A stretch of 33,812 bases of DNA from Alphaproteobacteria bacterium (GTDB lineage Bacteria > Pseudomonadota > Alphaproteobacteria > ATCC43930 > CGMCC-115725), in assembly GCA_019240125.1 (NCBI GenBank), contig JAFAYW010000130.1, positions 1-33,812 on the forward strand, written 5' to 3'. The position numbers and the translations under genes are program-made. The notes beneath the pieces are model-generated. The model ran no database searches, was not told the DNA's origin, and saw nothing but the letters and a program-made list of their open reading frames with translations. Every line of letters begins with the position of its first letter. The stretch's first letter is position 1. Below are positions 31,877-33,812 of the stretch, in pieces.

Positions 31877-32769
31877 ATGACCGATCTTACAGGAGCACCC
31901 TCGGCCATGCAGACCGGCAATCAGGTGGTCGCCATGTTTGAAACCTACGAACGGGCACGTGCCGCTCGCGACGCACTGATTGCCGCGGGATCGATCGGTC
32001 CAGAATCGAACTTCTCGACCGCTCGGCCGCGCCGGACGATGCGAGCTTTCATTACGAGCGGAATGAGGGCGGCTTCTGGGCCGGGGTGAAAAACATATTC
32101 ATGCCTGAGGACGACAGTCACCTGTACGCTGAGGGCATCAACCGCGGCCACGCCATGCTGGTGGTACGGGGAACGGCTGCCGAGCAGGATCGGATCATTA
32201 CCTTGCTCGATAGCCAGAACCCCCTGGATGTCGAGACTAATGCGGCCCAGTGGCGCCGGAGCGGGTGGTCCGGCCAGTATGCAGCCGGTGCCCTTCCACC
32301 CACCCCGGGGGCTGCCAAAACGCTCGCAGGCGGCGGCACCGCAGCAATCGGCCGGGAGGAAGTTATTCCCGTTTATGAAGAGGAGCTGCGGGTCGGCAAG
32401 CGGGAGGTCGGCCGCGGCGGTGTGCGTGTGCGCAGCTACGTCGTCGAAACTCCCGTGCAGGAACAGGTCAGCTTGCACGAGGAGCGTATCGAGGTCGAGC
32501 GGCGGCCGGTCGATCGCCCGGTGACCACCGGCGACATCGGCGCGGGCGCATTCCAGGAGCGCACCATTGAAGTGACCGCCACAGCGGAGGAGGCAGTCGT
32601 CGCTAAGGAAACTCGGGTCAAGGAAGAGATCGTGATACGCAAGGAAGAACAGGATCGCACCCAAACCGTCAGCGACACGGTTCGCCGCACCGAGGTCGAA
32701 GTTGAAGACGACCGGCGTCGCTCTCAACCCGCCGTCGCCCCGAACCCGGCTATCAAGCCAACTCCATAG
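31877..32769 (+). pseudogene. Two-domain stress protein (YflT-like N-domain plus DUF2382), one-base frameshift
   Basis: The gene starts at the ATG at 31877 behind AGGAGAGAAATGAA. The N-terminal part, VVAMFETYERARAARDALI, is the YflT/GSP17M-like domain. Near 31988-31990 one base is missing; continuing in the +1 frame gives IDRSRIELLDRSA, FHYERNEGGFWAGVKNIFMP, EGINRGHAMLVVRG and then the C-terminal YsnF/AvaK domain: EEVIPVYEEELRVGKREVGR, QVSLHEERIEVERRPV and RVKEEIVIRKEEQDRT, ending at 32769. The intact product would be about 297 residues. As written, it is two pieces: one ending at 32089 and one starting at a GTG at 32086. Sequencing error and real mutation are equally possible. Confidence 0.8.
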
Positions 32770-32794
32770 GGCGACGCCTTGTCCTTTAACGAGG

Positions 32795-32820
32795 GGCACC
32801 TGAGCAGGTGCCTTGTTTTT
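32795..32820 (+). terminator. Rho-independent terminator
   Basis: GGCACCTG (32795-32802) and CAGGTGCC (32805-32812) form a perfect stem followed directly by TTGTTTTT. It lies 25 bases after the stop of the two-domain DUF2382 gene, closing the stress transcript before the SWIB gene. Confidence 0.88.
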
Positions 32821-32884
32821 ACAAATCTTTATGGACAAGGCCTGAAGGGTATTCCGAAAACCGTCACATGCTTTAGAGCCCAAA

Positions 32885-32902
32885 ACACGCGCGCACGCGC
32901 GT
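32885..32902. other. 18-base alternating purine-pyrimidine tract
   Basis: ACACGCGCGCACGCGCGT alternates purine and pyrimidine without a break and contains the palindrome ACGCGCG/CGCGCGT (32887-32902). Such tracts can adopt Z-DNA or a short cruciform. It sits about 28 bases before the SWIB start, where promoter or leader elements would be. Confidence 0.6.
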
Positions 32903-32929
32903 TCAAGAAAGACCAGCCGGGAGATGAAT

Positions 32930-33271
32930 ATGGCGCGATCGAGGGAAACACGCGGCAAGGACGAAACAGCCGCGGCGGAGAAGAAGGTGAAGGCGACCGG
33001 CAAGCCTGCCAGGGGCGCGCGGGGCGGTATTACCGCGCCGGTGACCCCGTCCGCTGAGCTGGCCGAGATCGTCGGCAATAATGAGCTTCCGCGCAGCCAA
33101 GTCCTCAGCAAAGTGTGGGATTACATCAAGAAGCACAAGCTGCAGGACGCTAAGGATGGACGCCAGATTAATGCCGATGAAAGGCTCGCAAAGATCTTTG
33201 GCAAAAAGTCGGTGAGTATGTTCGAGATGAACAAGCACCTAAGTGCTCATCTGACCGCTAAAAAAGCCTGA
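32930..33271 (+). CDS. SWIB/MDM2-domain protein
   Basis: A 113-residue protein. The first 35 residues are Lys/Ala/Arg-rich and probably bind nucleic acid or are disordered. The rest is a complete SWIB domain: VTPSAELAEIVGNNELPRSQ, VLSKVWDYIKKHKLQD, RQINADERLAKIFGK and SVSMFEMNKHLSAHL. SWIB domains are mainly eukaryotic chromatin-remodelling modules; stand-alone copies occur in Chlamydia and in some Alphaproteobacteria and other bacteria, often fused to basic tails. The ATG at 32930 is preferred over 32924 because GGGAG is then six bases upstream. It is intact, unlike most neighbours, and has its own leader after the terminator. Confidence 0.92.
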   Translation: MARSRETRGKDETAAAEKKVKATGKPARGARGGITAPVTPSAELAEIVGNNELPRSQVLSKVWDYIKKHKLQDAKDGRQINADERLAKIFGKKSVSMFEMNKHLSAHLTAKKA

Positions 33272-33339
33272 AATGAACGATCTGCTCAAGCCGTCAGCGG
33301 CGTCCGGAACCCGATCCTTCCTTCCCCGCCGCGTCAACT

Positions 33340-33426
33340 CTTGATGGGCTGGACGGCCCCTGCTCCCAGCTTCGATCGCGTAAAGTGGTCGTTGCTGAAA
33401 GCCGAGAATGAGGGGAGCCGTCCCAC
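33340..33426 (+). mobile_element. 5' non-coding leader of an IS110-family element (bridge RNA region, inferred)
   Basis: IS110-family elements carry a structured non-coding region before the transposase that encodes a bridge RNA, which pairs with donor and target DNA. The bases before the ATG at 33427 contain short inverted segments such as GGGCTGGACGGCCC (33343-33356). The element's left end is not defined, so these limits are approximate. Confidence 0.35.
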
Positions 33427-33812
33427 ATGCAGAAAATCTCCACGATAGGTCTTGATGTCGCGAAGCACTGTTTCAGGTCCACGGTGTCGGCGATGAAGGG
33501 CAAGTCGTCATTCGTCGGCGACTTCGACGCGGCGAGGTGATCGGTTTCTTCGCATCCGTGGAGCCGTGCCTGGTCGGCATGGAGGCTTGCGCGACGGCGC
33601 ACCACTGGGCTCGCCAACTGGCCTCGCTCGGACATTGTGTGAAGCTGATGCCGCCGGGTTACGTTAAGGCCTACGTCAAGCGGAACAAAAATGATGCAGC
33701 CGATGCTGAGGCGATCTGCGAAGCGGTAACACGGCCATCGATGCGGTTTGTGCCGGTGAAAAATGCCGACCAGCAATCGGTGTTAATGCTGCATCGAGCG
33801 CGCAATCTGCTT
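33427..33812 (+). pseudogene. IS110-family transposase, frameshifted N-terminal part, runs off the window
   Basis: The ATG at 33427 gives MQKISTIGLDVAKHC, the start of the RuvC-like DEDD domain with its first Asp. A missing base near 33469 then leads to a stop at 33538. In the +1 frame from 33471 the protein continues FQVHGVGDEGQVVIRRRLRR, FFASVEPCLVGMEACATAHH with the Glu, then KLMPPGYVKAYVKRNKNDAA, DAEAICEAVTRPSMRF and VLMLHRARNLL to the edge of the window. This order is diagnostic of IS110 transposases. The C-terminal catalytic serine domain lies beyond 33812. The frameshift probably inactivates this copy unless it is a sequencing error. Confidence 0.9.

Overview
The window reads as a high-GC alphaproteobacterial chromosome, probably from the Rhodospirillales or Hyphomicrobiales side. 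The grounds are gene content (MmgE/PrpD, LLM, TauD, CaiB and amidohydrolase genes in scattered catabolic units, a SWIB protein, DUF2382 stress proteins, an orphan Flp pilin), several palindromic intergenic repeat families typical of that class, and a promoter matching the EcfG general stress response consensus. No 16S or marker gene is present, so the assignment stays at class level.

Region 1 (1-5140) holds the start of a GMC-type oxidoreductase, a GhrA-like 2-hydroxyacid dehydrogenase, a CaiB/BaiF CoA-transferase facing a crotonase that lacks both catalytic glutamates, an overlapping Alg13/Alg14-like (PssE/PssD) glycosyltransferase pair, and a secreted protein built of two in-register repeats.

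Region 2 (5149-9077) is a tight four-gene minus-strand operon: a HAD-UbiA fusion, a DprE1-like FAD oxidase, a DprE2-like SDR and an SMR-type small membrane protein. Together they look like a complete route for polyprenyl-phosphoribose synthesis, dephosphorylation, 2'-epimerisation to polyprenyl-phospho-arabinofuranose, and flipping. This is the best known mycobacterial cell-wall precursor pathway, here in a proteobacterial setting. The DprE1 homologue has Ala where the mycobacterial enzyme has the benzothiazinone-reactive Cys387. This is the most interesting system in the window.

Region 3 (9108-26022) is ordinary chromosomal metabolism: a GST, a cytochrome c' with a diheme cytochrome c, a patatin-like protein that has lost its Ser/Asp dyad, a dienelactone hydrolase, a YqhA-family membrane protein, an HNH endonuclease with a small partner, an LLM oxidoreductase, an acyl-CoA synthetase, a psd-pssA phosphatidylethanolamine operon, MmgE/PrpD, an amidohydrolase followed by a TauD dioxygenase, a six-cysteine secreted protein overlapping tail-to-tail with a second CaiB protein, and a 53-residue Flp pilin gene.

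Region 4 (26283-33812) begins at a tRNA-Arg(CCU) and changes character sharply. It contains a decayed TonB uptake locus (a possible Ni/Co permease tail, frameshifted exbD, truncated tonB, and a frameshifted receptor fused to an HTH-regulator tail), IS21 debris (istA with several frameshifts, an oppositely oriented istB fragment), then a stress cassette (YidB-like, two DUF2382 proteins behind an EcfG-type promoter, a SWIB protein) and the 5' part of a frameshifted IS110 transposase running off the end. Single-base frameshifts are frequent here and I noticed none in the first 26 kb.
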